64,000 bases of DNA from Symbiodinium microadriaticum (lineage: Eukaryota > Sar > Dinophyceae > Suessiales > Symbiodiniaceae): positions 133,941 to 197,940 of the forward strand of contig LSRX01000341.1 in the NCBI GenBank assembly GCA_001939145.1, read 5' to 3'. The number at the start of each line of letters is the position of its first letter. Position 1 is the first letter of the stretch. Positions 20,600 through 31,512 of the stretch are shown here, piece by piece. Position numbers and translations under genes: made by a program. The notes beneath the pieces are model-generated. The model was given only the letters and a program-made list of their open reading frames with translations, had not been told where the DNA came from and did not search any database.

Positions 20600-23074
20600 A
20601 GGCCCGCCTTCAAGCAGCCGGCAGCCGCTTCTCAGGTTCTGAAGCTTGCCATCGGGTTGCTGGGCACCCCGCCTCGAGCTAGAGAAACACGTTTCCAGAG
20701 CCCCACAAAAGTGACACTCTTCGCCCGAAGGTTTGGAAGTCCACGAGAAGCCTAGAGAGTGGGCGGAGGCAGGAGGGAATGAAAGCAGAACGCGCTTTGT
20801 TCAGAGAGTTCCACAGCCTGCAGCGGGTGCTCCAGTGTCTTAACCATGTCCAACACGCGGAGGTTTGGCTCACCTTCAAGGACAACACCGGGAAGCAGCT
20901 GGGCATCAGCACCTCGGACCTGGCAGATCCGAGAGTTGCATGACAAGTTGTGGCTGGAGACTAAGGCTCCCAAGTCTCCGAAGCCACGCACGATCCCGAC
21001 TTCAGGAAGAACCAAACGGATTGGCAGCATCAGGCCTCGGGTCTTCCGGCCCTCGCCCCACCCGGCGATCGAGAGAGCCAAGCTGTGCTGGAGAGGTCTT
21101 ATCTCATCTGCGCCAGCTTCGCGATCCGCCCAGCAAGAGTACTCTGGCCACGAAAGGCGCCCCGGCTGCAATGGAGTGGATGGGTTCATGTGCACCTTTG
21201 CATTTGGTCAGCCACTTCCGGCTGCGGCTGGTGGCAGTTAGTCGTTCCAGCTTCTTCGCTGGCAAGGTGCAGCACATGCAGATGTCGCCCCCAGGATAGG
21301 ACCTCATGCAGGATTTAAGGCGGGGCGGTATTTACCCTCGATGGGATGCACGACACGGAGTTGGATTGCTTCGGCAGGAGCAGCTGGAGCTTGCAGATTT
21401 CGCACTGCATCGCATCACGCATGCAGTCAATGCGCCTCTGCTGCAAAGAACTCGGTATGGGCGTCAAGGTTAATCGCCAGCCGCAAAAAAGCATAACTTG
21501 ACGAAGTGCCAGTCACCTGTGCATGGCCGAAGGTTCTGCAGAACCCCGGTTGTCGAGACAGACCCGAGATTCTGCAAGGCTACACGGAGGCGATAGGGGC
21601 AAACCCGCACGCCCTCACAGACAGACAGTCGGACGGACGGACGGACAGACACAGACACAGACACAGACACAGACACAGACACAGACACAGACACAGACAC
21701 AGACACACACACACACACAGACACACACACACACACACACAGACACAGACACAGACACAGACACAGACACAGACACACACACACACACAGACACACACAC
21801 ACACACACACACCCCTACCTTCGGCATTTCGTGTCCATGCTAAGTGCAGGTGATTCGCGTGACTCTGTGGTCTGGAGATGTCCGTAGCTCGCGTCGCGGA
21901 TTGGTCAGCAAGCGCTTCACAGGAGCGGGTGGGCGAGGTTTGCAAGGACTTGGCACAGTGGCTCGAGCAGCTGGCGATGCTGCTCTCTCTGTGAGCCCAG
22001 CCGTGTGTTGCATGACATATGTTGATGCATCCTGTTTTTTGCTGTGCAGAGATGTGTGGGAGGTATCACATTCACATTCTTGACCTGGAGGGAGACCGAG
22101 GGCGCCTAGCAACGGAGCTTCGGACCACGAAAGCCAAGTATCAGCAAGGCGACGAGGCGGACATCAAGTCCACGAGCTTCGCTGGTTTGCAAGTTAAGCT
22201 GTTGCTCGTTGTCTTAGCAGCTGAGCGGCTGTGTAATGATTGCAGTGCCCCTGTTCCGTGGGTCTTGGGCTGCTGGTCATGTTTTCGCCTGACCAGGAGA
22301 AGAAGGACGCCGTGCGTCGGTTTCAGGCACGAGCGCAGGGAAAGACCACTCAATGATGTGTTTGTGCAGTATAGTGTACATACCCGACATGCGTCACCAA
22401 CTACAAGTTCCCATTGTTTCCATTCATTACAAAAATGAGTCTATGCCCGGTGAGACATGGTGTGATGCCGAATTTATTGTTTGCTTGGTGCCTTCGTAGT
22501 CGTAGTCTTGCACTAACAGGAAATCGAAGCGCGATGGAATGAGGAGAAGATGAAACGAAGGGCTGAGGTCAGGACACGGATTTCATGGAAGTGCCTGCTA
22601 GGCTGTGCAGAGCGCATTACAGAGGCATTTGCAAGACAAGCAGAGCAAGCGAGACTGGTGGACTCTGTGTCGAGGTCTTGTTCGGAGTCAGCTGCAACGA
22701 GGAGGCCACTTTGTGATGTAACCGGTAGCAGTCCACCACTGTCAATCAGTGTTTGACAGTTAGCTTGGCTGGCTTTTGCGTCAAGGTAGACTCTGAGTGC
22801 CTGCTGCGTCACGCTATGTGCACACAGTAAGTTGTCTTGACTACAGCACTCCTTGCAGGAACCTAAGATTTACAGCCAAACGGAGATGGACGACATGTAC
22901 GAGCCGCTCGTTCTTGCATCAAACCTGCTGCTCAAAACAGTCTTAGGGGAACTCTTCATGGTGGCTCGGGTCGTTGTAGATTGCAAATGGGGAACAGACT
23001 TCAATCGCCACCGACCTCTTGTTACCCACAGGGGACCAGCACTACATTGCCAGAAGTTGTTACAGCTGCCCTAG
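20600..23074 (+). CDS. Multi-exon gene of unknown function, ~8 exons
   Basis: Exons: ~20600-20730 (reads ASQVLKLAIGLLGTPPRARE), 20769-20934, 21006-21230, 21312-21454, ~21878-21990, 22050-22184, 22520 to ~22750, 22859-23074 with stop TAG. Splice phases of the first four agree. Exon 2 reads MKAERALFREFHSLQRVLQC, exon 4 DLRRGGIYPRWDARHGVGLL, exon 5 RVGEVCKDLAQWLEQLAMLL, exon 7 EIEARWNEEKMKRRAE and ITEAFARQAEQARLVDSVS, and the last YSQTEMDDMYEPLVLASNLL. Composition is helical and charged, with coiled-coil character in exon 7. No domain recognised. 3' sites are mostly AG followed by G. The AC microsatellite at 21,640-21,812 lies in the intron after exon 4. The last exon may end earlier than the stop. 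Confidence 0.6.
21640..21812. repeat. Microsatellite (ACAGAC)n/(AC)n
   Basis: Alternating ACAGAC hexamers and pure AC runs in two similar blocks, in an intron of the surrounding gene. ORFs here on both strands are repeat artefacts. Confidence 0.95.
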
Positions 23075-23147
23075 ATCGTCTTCGGTTCGAATTCGTTTTT
23101 GGTTTGAAACAAAACAGGCCGCAGCGAGAGAGAGAGAGAGAGAGATA

Positions 23148-23170
23148 CCTGTAGCCATTTTGGGCTCAAG
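23148..23170 (+). other. Relict dinoflagellate spliced-leader sequence
   Basis: The 23 bases start CCTGTAGCCATTTTGG and end GCTCAAG. The dinoflagellate trans-spliced leader, which I know as a 22-nt conserved sequence, contains CCGTAGCCATTTTGG then CTCAAG; this copy differs only by one inserted T and one inserted G. A genomic leader copy joined to coding sequence is the established mark of an mRNA that was trans-spliced, reverse-transcribed and reinserted. A GA dinucleotide run lies just upstream at 23,126-23,145. Confidence 0.8.
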
Positions 23171-24017
23171 CTCAGGCGCCACTATCCTAATTAAGCCCCT
23201 CAGCGCGGTGATAGTGACGGAACGTCGCAGCCCCCAGCGTCACCGTCGTGCTACCTACAGCGACCTCCGCGACCTGATCCCGGACTACCCCAACGCCGAG
23301 TTTCACTCCCAGTCTCAGCAGCAAGCGGGGCCGGATGACCCCGAGGACAACATGATCCAGGAGAACTGCCACAACGAGTTTTGCGACAAGTCCACCGAGG
23401 TTGCCCCGGACTGCCCGCCACACTGCGAAGGGGACCGTCCTTCTTTCGTGTCTTTTCCGATGAACCGTGGCCTGCATCCAAACATCGATGTTTTCGTGGA
23501 TTTCCCAAAAGTCGGAGGCGAACACCACGAACATCAGCTCCCAGCACGTCGCGAGAAGATCAGCTGGGGAAACGGCCCCTACGACAGATGCCGAGGACCC
23601 AGATGTCGGAGATGAACACCACGAGAAGATCCGCCAGCACAAGAAGGGGAGCGGCCCCTATGGCAGAAACCGAGGACCATGGCCAGGTTGCTCCTGCCTT
23701 TCCTTCCGGAGAGCTGCCCACCTTCACACCACAGCCACGGAGGCGCTTGCACCAGCTCTTGCAGGAGCGTGATGAGCAAGGGAATGTCCCCTTCGACCTG
23801 GGCAAGTAAACGCCACAGATGAAGCGAAATGGAAGGCCTATAGACAAGGCCACTAAACAACAATATCGGGAGCATCGTCGGGAACAGCGTCGACTACAAG
23901 CGTGGAGGCCTGATGCCGACAAGGCCAGCAAGAAGCACAAGCAGTACTGAGGGGCCGTAATGAGATGCGGGGGGGAAAGCCCAACCGTGTGTGCCGTCTT
24001 AGTGCGCTCTGAATAAA
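23148..24017 (+). pseudogene. Processed (retroposed) pseudogene carrying relict spliced leader
   Basis: Begins with the relict spliced leader and continues about 780 bp with no intron and higher GC than its surroundings. Coding potential moves between frames: ~23190-23500 reads YSDLRDLIPDYPNAEFHSQS and later NRGLHPNIDVFVDFPK; a second frame, ~23600-23809, reads FTPQPRRRLHQLLQERDEQG. An in-frame TAA at 23807-23809 separates this from MKRNGRPIDKATKQQYREHR, which continues to the TGA at 23948-23950. Two imperfect copies of a segment near 23,540 and 23,620 (GAGAAGATC ... CGGCCCCTA) suggest an internal repeat in the parent protein. AATAAA at 24012-24017 may be coincidental. The encoded family is not recognised; the Arg/Lys-rich C-terminus suggests a nuclear or nucleic-acid-binding protein. 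Confidence 0.7.
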
Positions 24018-26344
24018 GGGCTTGCTTCAGGCACGCTTTTCACTTCTGTTTGGTTCTTGTCTGCTTACTGCACAGCAAGCTCTTTACCCAATCCTGACCT
24101 ACCGGCCTCAGTACAGAGCTTTTCTCCAACTTCGCTAAACACCTTTTAGGAGGGTGACACTCTCCCTCCCGATGTTGCTTTTCTATGTCAGACGCGCCGC
24201 TGGAGCCTCCAAATTCCTCGAAAACCCGCCCCCTCTCTGGGGCTTTGCAGGGTACCCATGTCCGAAATTAACTGGCCGGTGAGGTTTCTTCGCCAAACAG
24301 TCAGTCAGTCAGTTGCCAGCAGCCTACCATGGAGGTGGGGATATATGCCGTTTGCTTGTACCCAGCTTTGTGGCTTCTTCCGCCCTTTTCATCCCAATGC
24401 TCTGGCCTGGCATGGTGGCCTTTTCGAGCCCGCTCTGCATCGGGGAACATCCCCACATCCAAGGCTTACCGAGGGCCATACCTTTGCCTCCCTTTGGCCA
24501 GGGGCATCAGCAAGGGTTTTTCTGCTTCTAGTTTGTTGTTGCCGTCTTTTTTGTACGAAACGAAGCCTTCGAGTGTGACCCCCGCAACAGTTGGGCGAAA
24601 GAAAGGAGAGAGAGCGGGAGAACGCAAAGCCCCCTTTTTGCTCAAGTCGTGGAGCCCTTCTTCTCGGCGGGGGTCGGTGGAAGCCTGTGCAGTTGACCGA
24701 CCCTTCCAGGCTGGAAACTCGCCGCGGCTGCACCGCCTAAGTGGCGTCACGCAGCCGGGGTTAGCACCACAACAGCCCGAACATGAAGGCGGCCCCCGAA
24801 GAAAGAAGGCGAGGACACGGCAAACAACCCGAGAAGGGCAGTCCCCTGGCTGAATTGGGCTTGCGGCACGAGAGAAACAAAGCAAGCCACCGTGACCGCT
24901 GGGCCATCGGCCCGGTACCAGCAGAGGTGAGATCGAGCGATAGGTGGACATCCGTGGGTGGAAGAACGACCTCAGGAAAGCACAGCAACAGTGGCAGTGC
25001 CTTGCGGGTAAACAAGATGAGCCCCCCGTCGACGACTGGGACTGCGCTTCACCTCATAAGGGGCTACGTCAATGCAAGTACTGGACACTCAGGTGTGAAG
25101 TTTGGCGCTTGATTTGCTTGTTCGTTGGGTGTTGTTCGTTTTCAGGAGATCTCGTTGATTCGAGTCCGTATACCCTGCTTTGAATGCGTGATTCTCTCAG
25201 CCAGGGCGTGGTCGTGGGATTGCAGAGGCTCCCATGTCGTGATACCGATCTTTGTGTTGACTTGCTTCGGGGGACACCCCTGACATGTCTTGTCCCATTT
25301 AAACCTGCAACGAGGGCGGACCAGGTCCCCGAAAGGGCAAGTGGCGGAGTTGCTCACCGTCCCGTAAACGCGCGGAACGAATGGAAGGGCGAGATCTTCA
25401 TGCTTGGGTTGGGCCTGAAGTGGTCGGGCAGAATCGGTGAAAGGCCCTTGTTCGGTCTATATGCACGCAGAAACAGTTGAAGGAACTAACCTTGGTGGGC
25501 TGCGCATGTTGGCGTGCAGGTGCCTCAACCCCTGGGCGCTGAGCAACCACACAACCAAGCAAAAACAAGCGACACTTGTCTCTCCTTGGAGCGGTGATCC
25601 CGTGCTTGGTCCGAGGCTCTGTTGCTGACCGGAGTTGAGAGGTGGGTGGATTAGGTCGCGAAGTTCGGCGGCCGTTGCAATTTGCACAGAGTGTGTTGTC
25701 CATGGACTCATTGACTTTAGATGCACAGCGAAATTTGTTTGGGCGTGGGCAGGGGGCGGTGGGCAGTTTTTGAAGTTGCACACGGGGTGTCAAGGAGATG
25801 GCTGATGCAGCTTTCTCTTTGTTGCGCCGATTGGCCCGAAAACTCCGCGGGGGGTTGACAGGGGCAGGCCCTAGAGAAAGAAAGAAAAAGACCAGGGCTA
25901 TCAGACTGAAGAACGCGAGCCGTCGGGGTAGGCCTCCGGACCACGGGACCTTTGGGCTCCTAGACCCCTCGCAGGCAAGCAAGCAAGACCACACCAGGGG
26001 TGGGGCAACAAAACGTCGACGGTGCACGGACATGTTTGCCACTCATACAGACATGTTGCTGGGGGGCACTTCAAGCCGGAAGTCAAAAAAACAAAAAGCG
26101 AGCTCGACAAGGGGATAACAGACGGAGAGAGAGAGAAACCAACATAAAACAGAAAGAGACTTGACCATTGAAGTCGGTGGCCAGTTCATAAAGAAGGATG
26201 ATCAGGGCAAGCTCACACACAGGCTGAGCGGGCAAACGCACTCAAACGAGAGAACAAGGCTGACCGAATTAGGTACTCATAAATAGTTACTAGTTTCGCC
26301 GCAGAGGAAGCTACAGAACTGCAGGGCCGTGCACAAACGGGATC
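24018..26344. other. GC-rich, no gene resolved
   Basis: About 2.3 kb in which both strands carry long open frames (for example 24,329-24,853 + and 25,398-26,042 -), as expected from GC-rich DNA. One + piece, 24,944-25,065, reads WKNDLRKAQQQWQCLAGKQD and could be an exon. GA-rich purine tracts occur at about 24,598-24,625 and 26,118-26,140. A second retrocopy is possible but no leader sequence was found. Confidence 0.4.
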
Positions 26345-28970
26345 GAAAGCTTGAGGCAGTGGAAGAAGGAGCAGGTGGATCCGCTGTTGGACGAGATCAA
26401 GGCAGCATGGATGCCAGCAAACCGTTTTGGAAGAGGCTGCATGATGTGAGCACCGACACCTGCCCGCATGCGATGGTCATACGTCGCTCCGGCTTCGCTG
26501 CGCACAACCTAGGCGCTGAGAAAGGCGCAACGCGAGCTTTTGGCGAAGATGGAGGCGCGGCTTGCGTGCATAAACAAATCAGCTTTCCACTTACTATCTG
26601 ACAAGGTTTGCTGCATGTGGAGAGCTGCATTTTCAATTCGCAGGCCATGAAGTACGAGCGGGCTTCCCGCAACTCTATCCAGCAGGCCCGTCCAGGTGTC
26701 GGACTCCATAGTTACTGGGCCCATTGCATTGCGTTGCCCAAGCTGTTCTTCCCATGGTTTTGAGCTGGCGACGACGAAGAAGGGCTGCAGCAACTAATAA
26801 AGCGAGGGAAAGCTGGACAGTACTGGACAGGAAGACGAGCCGCTCATTGGCGAGGCAGAGTTTCGACTGCTGCAGTCGGCCCTGAAAGCTTCTTCAAGCA
26901 AGGCTGGTCTGTGGAGTGAATGGAGTGACGGATCTTCTGCAGGTGATGTATGGTTTACTGTATGAGTAGTGCTTGCTGTTTGGGTTGATCGAGAGCAGGT
27001 GTGTTGATTAGTAGTGCGCTTCTGCTTGCTGTCTCCGGCTTTCCGTGTTTGGGTTCTCCCTGGAATGTGCACCTTTCTCGAGATTTCTGGTGCTGTTTCA
27101 AGGACGCTTGATTCTCGTGAGGTTCTGGCGGTATGATGCGCTATGCCGGTATGCTATCATAGCAATTCGGCTTTGCTCTTTCTTCAATGTTGTTCTGAAA
27201 TGCTCTGCCTTTTGCTTCTCGCATATTGCGTGCAGCTTGTGGCTTATAAAGCATGTTGACATGTGTCTAGCAGTTTGTGCGAGCATCTCGTGGTGACATG
27301 GGCGCGCACTGCGAGAGTCAGTTCAGTCAGACTCAGAACTATGACCAAAATTCGGCAGCACTCGTGTCGCTGTCACCTCGCATCTGGGGCGGGGGGTTTA
27401 GCTGGCAGCTCGATTCCAAATTAAAAACACCATGGTAGAGTTGCTTGAGCTTTCAGAAGCAGTGCAGGCACAAGAAAGCATGCAGTGCCTGCAGGTCTGG
27501 GGCGATCTCAGCCCACTGTTGACTCGCATGGCAGAGCAACTTGTTGGAGTTTCCTCATGCTGTCGGAACTCCAGAAACACGGGATTGCGAGACGACTTGC
27601 GAAATGTCAGGCAGAGAAAGGCATCCTCTTATGTTACATATGTTGTTCGTGGAGTCGAGCCCAGACACGCTTTCTAAAGGAAGGTAACATGCAGAGACAC
27701 GGCAGGGGCTTGCGCATGCATCCTCGGATCTCAGGTCTCTGGCCACCGGCAGTTCTGACATGCGAGAAATACTAGGCTCCATCCAGGCGAGTCCACAGCT
27801 GCCGGTGTAAACTGGAAGCGCATGGCACTTCTCGCTCTTGGCAGGCCTTGCCGGATGCTGGGCCACCAGAGGTCGTTGAGAAAGACCCTGCGACACAGGG
27901 CTTCAGCTCAGAGGTAGGGATTTCTTTCGCCGCAAGAGACTACGCTACGTTTTCAGTGTGTTTTTTCGAGACCCAAGGATCCCGGAAGGGAGCTCAGTGA
28001 TCGGCCCGGAGACTCTGGAGTGGCTTCAGAACCTTTGCTGCAGTCTTGGAGACCGTTGCCTACGGTCCTGCCGTACTGGGAGATGCTTCCGCTTGCCTGC
28101 TAGCGAAATCAGCACACCCCGTAACCGTTCAGACATCGGCATGCTTCCAAAGACCAGCGAGGCAATTTGTTGTCCCTTTGGCAAGGATTGGCTTAAAAGC
28201 CTCCGGCAAGCACGTGTCGACGGAGCTCGCGAGCTTGTTAACACAGATGGGCCAGAACCTCGTAGCCACTTCGGCAAGCATTGCTTCGCTTAGCATAGTG
28301 ACGTAATGCCGCTCGCTCGGGCGGAGTGCAGCAGGCGTACATCGTGTCATATAATATCTCAATGGCTCAATGGTGGCCGAGATCAACCGAAACGACTGTA
28401 CTCCGATAGAATTTTTGACTGCTGCGAGTAATGCAGTCGCACCCAGGCTGGCGGCGGCGAAATGCAGAGGGTGGCCCAGACCATCCAGAAGCTGCCGCTG
28501 CCGACACCGCCAACCGCTGGGGACAAGTCCTTCGGATTCTGTTATGACGCGTGTCTGGTTTCTCTAAAATAGGTCTCGTACATTACAGGAGCATTTACGG
28601 GTCCAACTCAACAGTGTGCACACCTGCGAAATGGCACACATCGGATGCAGCGCCCTGCTCCCACGAATTCCCAGCAGCCTCCAGGCCGTCCTTGCGCTCC
28701 ACGGGGGTCAATACAACTCAAGCGGTTGTTTTGCCGAGCAGGCCCAAGGACCGTCACTTCCCGCATTGACATTGACTAAACAATCCTGGCAGTACGTGTC
28801 ACTGGCCACGCGATTCAGCAGGAGCCCAAAGATCCCGAGCCGGTTGAGGCGGCGCCTGTCGAGCCACAGCGCGACTTCGAAGGCTGGTGCGTTGCTCCCA
28901 TCTCACTGCGAGCTGTCATCTCCTCATGTGTTCTTCGAGCGTATCTTTTCGGTTGCAGGTCCTTAGGGCT
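26345..28970 (+). CDS. Candidate multi-exon helical protein
   Basis: Exons with coherent helical composition: ~26345-26446 (LRQWKKEQVDPLLDEIKAAW), 26513-26605 (ALRKAQRELLAKMEARLACI, bounded by TAG/G and GTTTGC), 26644-26695 (AMKYERASRNSIQQARP), 26807-26942 (EDEPLIGEAEFRLLQSALKA, ends at GTGATG), ~27690-27800 (ASSDLRSLATGSSDMREILG), ~27846-27914, ~28045-28300 (ETVAYGPAVLGDASACLLAK, then ASLLTQMGQNLVATSASIAS), ~28440-28560, ~28800-28890. Most 3' sites are AG followed by G. The overall frame was not solved past 26,700. The early exons look like coiled coil; the 28 kb exon is Ala/Ser-rich helix. No domain recognised. Confidence 0.5.
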
Positions 28971-28999
28971 CAAGGTGATTAGCCGTTTTGGAGTTCACC

Positions 29000-29917
29000 A
29001 TGTCGGGACCTTCGGCACCGCTTTCTGCCGGTAGGGTCTACAGGCCCGAAGACCCGGCCGACCCGGCCGAACAGCGGAAGAAAGCTGCTTGGCGCGCTCT
29101 CCTGGTCTTGCGCCGGATGGCTTCAGTCAAGGGAGTGGCAGACCAAATGAGCCAGCGTGCGGCGCAAGCCATGATGAAGTCCTGGGGCGTTCCTGCCAAA
29201 GGCACTCCAAACCCACATGCTCTATCTTTGGAAGCAGCATTAGGGGACACTTCGCAGAAGACCACCCTCTTCCTCGACGCATTGGTCGCCAGCCAGAGGC
29301 CTGGTGTAGCCCCTGCGCAAGCTTCCCCACTGCTTCCGCCCTGGGTGAACACACCAAGTCCTGTCAGTGTGATTTTGCCCTACTGCTTGGCCGTTCGCCT
29401 GAGCCCCATACCATTGGTGTGCGACAGGGAGCTTCAGGAAAACTTCTCTCGCTTGGGCATCGAAAAGATGACTCGCATCTCAGGTCTTGAAATCTGCTTG
29501 CACTCGCGCTCGTTGCCGATCATCGCAAACCTGCTGAACCTGCACGGAGCTTTCAGCGGCCTGCAGGTGAGATTGGACACACCCATGCGTTGGGATGAGA
29601 GGCAGCAGACAGCAATGCAAGGAGTGACCCTGCAGCCTCAAGAAGTTCCAGTGCAATCTTCCCCATTGCCGGCGCATCATGACAGCTTGCGCACGAGCCC
29701 GGATGCAAGTCCCCGCGATCCCGAGAGTGAGGGCGCAGGCGATGCAGGGGCGAATCCTGAGGCGACAATGCAGCGCCTGATGACAGATGGGGGTGATGTG
29801 GACACACGGGCAATGTCTTTGCTTCACAAGATGCTGGGAAATTCTGAGGCACAGGATGTTTTACCTAAGAACAGAGCACATGGTCGCGCCGTGCATCGGC
29901 CGAAATTTAAGCCGTAG
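29000..29917 (+). CDS. Intronless ORF, 305 aa, unknown
   Basis: Continuous ORF from ATG 29000 (context TTCACCATGTCGGG) to TAG 29915-29917. A TGA in the same frame lies 24 bases upstream, so this ATG is the natural start unless a splice site intervenes. Residues ~28-67 form a basic amphipathic helix region (AAWRALLVLRRMASVKGVAD). Residues ~125-205 are a compact segment (VSVILPYCLAVRLSPIPLVC ... LEICLHSRSLPIIANLLNLH), and the last ~100 residues are Gln/Pro/Ser-rich and probably disordered. No family recognised. It stands out from its neighbours, whose exons average under 150 bp. GGGCTCAAG at 28966-28974 matches the 3' end of the spliced leader. Confidence 0.6.
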   Translation: MSGPSAPLSAGRVYRPEDPADPAEQRKKAAWRALLVLRRMASVKGVADQMSQRAAQAMMKSWGVPAKGTPNPHALSLEAALGDTSQKTTLFLDALVASQRPGVAPAQASPLLPPWVNTPSPVSVILPYCLAVRLSPIPLVCDRELQENFSRLGIEKMTRISGLEICLHSRSLPIIANLLNLHGAFSGLQVRLDTPMRWDERQQTAMQGVTLQPQEVPVQSSPLPAHHDSLRTSPDASPRDPESEGAGDAGANPEATMQRLMTDGGDVDTRAMSLLHKMLGNSEAQDVLPKNRAHGRAVHRPKFKP

Positions 29918-31512
29918 CTGCACTGCATATATCCTCGTTAGCTTTCGTTCTGTCTATCTGCGAAACTGTGCTCCATGGGCCTTCAAATCGTTCTTGTAGC
30001 GCACTGTCATGGCTGGCAGGTCCATGACATGACATGGGAGGTTCCCAGGTTACTGTCGCCAAGAGCTGTATGTAATCCCCATCGCTGCAGGTGCTGTCGT
30101 ATTGGGATGCATTGGGTTCGGGATCAGTGGCATTTCTTGATAAGCTGGCTGTGGGGATTGGAACACGTTCTACTGGGTCTACTGCTGACCTCCGACTGCA
30201 TGACAGGACAAGCGCTTGTAATCTTTCGCTCGAGGCAATCCCAGACAATGAGAGGAAGGTATCAGGCTTGGAATGAGCATACAGTTTGCTCCTGAATCAG
30301 CGGAAGTCTGCGTGATAATTTGTAGCACGTGCGCCGCGCTCCCCGAATGCTGAACGTGCAACAGGCCCTTTGTGGCATCTTCCTTTGAGCATGCATAATG
30401 TAGCAAGCGAGAGTCCCGAAGTACGCCCCTGCATCTTTAGCTATTGTGCAGTCGTTGGATGTCATCTCTGCACAACTCGTGCAGCAGTAGCAGAGAGCTT
30501 TCTGTCTTGTGTTGCAGCTCATGCTTCTGGGAGCAGCTAGGTGCAGTTCTCTCTCGTACCCATTCTGAGAGTGGCTGGGTTGTCCCAGCCCAGCTGCTTC
30601 CGCCCAGCCTTGTACTGAAGGCGAAAGTCAAAACAAGGATGCACTCTTGAAGTTGGCAGCCAGGGGAGCTTCAGGGCCAAATCGCCGGAGCTAGTTGTAT
30701 CGCAGCATGATGGCCATAGCTGCCATAGCTGGTTCAAGTTGGTTATCTGTCTGTGGCTGTCGTTCGCCAGTATAGTGATCAACATTAATACAGAGTCCGT
30801 AGGCAAGGGATCGGCAGTGGCTCGAGACGAGTGTTTCTGGTTGTAGGCTGCAGGCAGCAGCTTGTTGAGACAGGGCCGTGCACGTTCAATAAGAGGCAGA
30901 TCGTGGGCCAACATGGAAGAGGGCAACCTTGTTGCGCTTGGCTGACGTCTTCCGCAGACCCGATCCCTCAAAAGGATGCTCAACCATTGACGCCCATCCC
31001 GACAAGCAAACCATGCGTACTTGCATGCTTCGTGTTGCTGGATCGGGTCTGCTTGGCTGGATACCGTTACTGCAAGCGTATGCGCAATTGACCTGCCGAT
31101 ACTTGAACGCTGGCGCATACCTCATCATTGCCTGCTTCCTGTAAAATCTCGAACATTCAATGGAATGTTGGTACAGATCTCTCGGAAGTTGCGATGTAGG
31201 CAGGAGTCATGCAGAGCCACCGGCATGCTAGAGTATCAGTGTTGTGCAGGCAGGAGGCTAGCTAGCAGAACTGGAGGGCATTGTGTGCAGTGGCTTGTCT
31301 TCCACTCCTGTCTATGCGGAAGATGTGGGGTAAGATTCATTTGCAGAGATGTCATAGTGTGAAAACGAAGAAGCGACACGGCGTGCGATTCGTGTTTGAT
31401 CGAAGGCTGTACCGCTGGTTCTGAAGATGTTGCGGCTTCTGTCATAGATCCAAGCAACAGCCATCGTGCCAAGCGGTGTGATCACTCATTTTCATGGGTT
31501 TAACAAGCACAG
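29918..31512. other. No gene supported
   Basis: About 1.6 kb. A minus-strand ORF at 30,537-31,118 (193 aa) and shorter + frames are open, but none has domain-like sequence or splice context. Likely intergenic, or the 5' part of the next gene. Confidence 0.45.

Noticed and set aside
25398-26042. Minus-strand ORF of 214 codons
   Set aside because: GC-rich segment open in several frames; Arg/Pro-rich with no domain and no start context.
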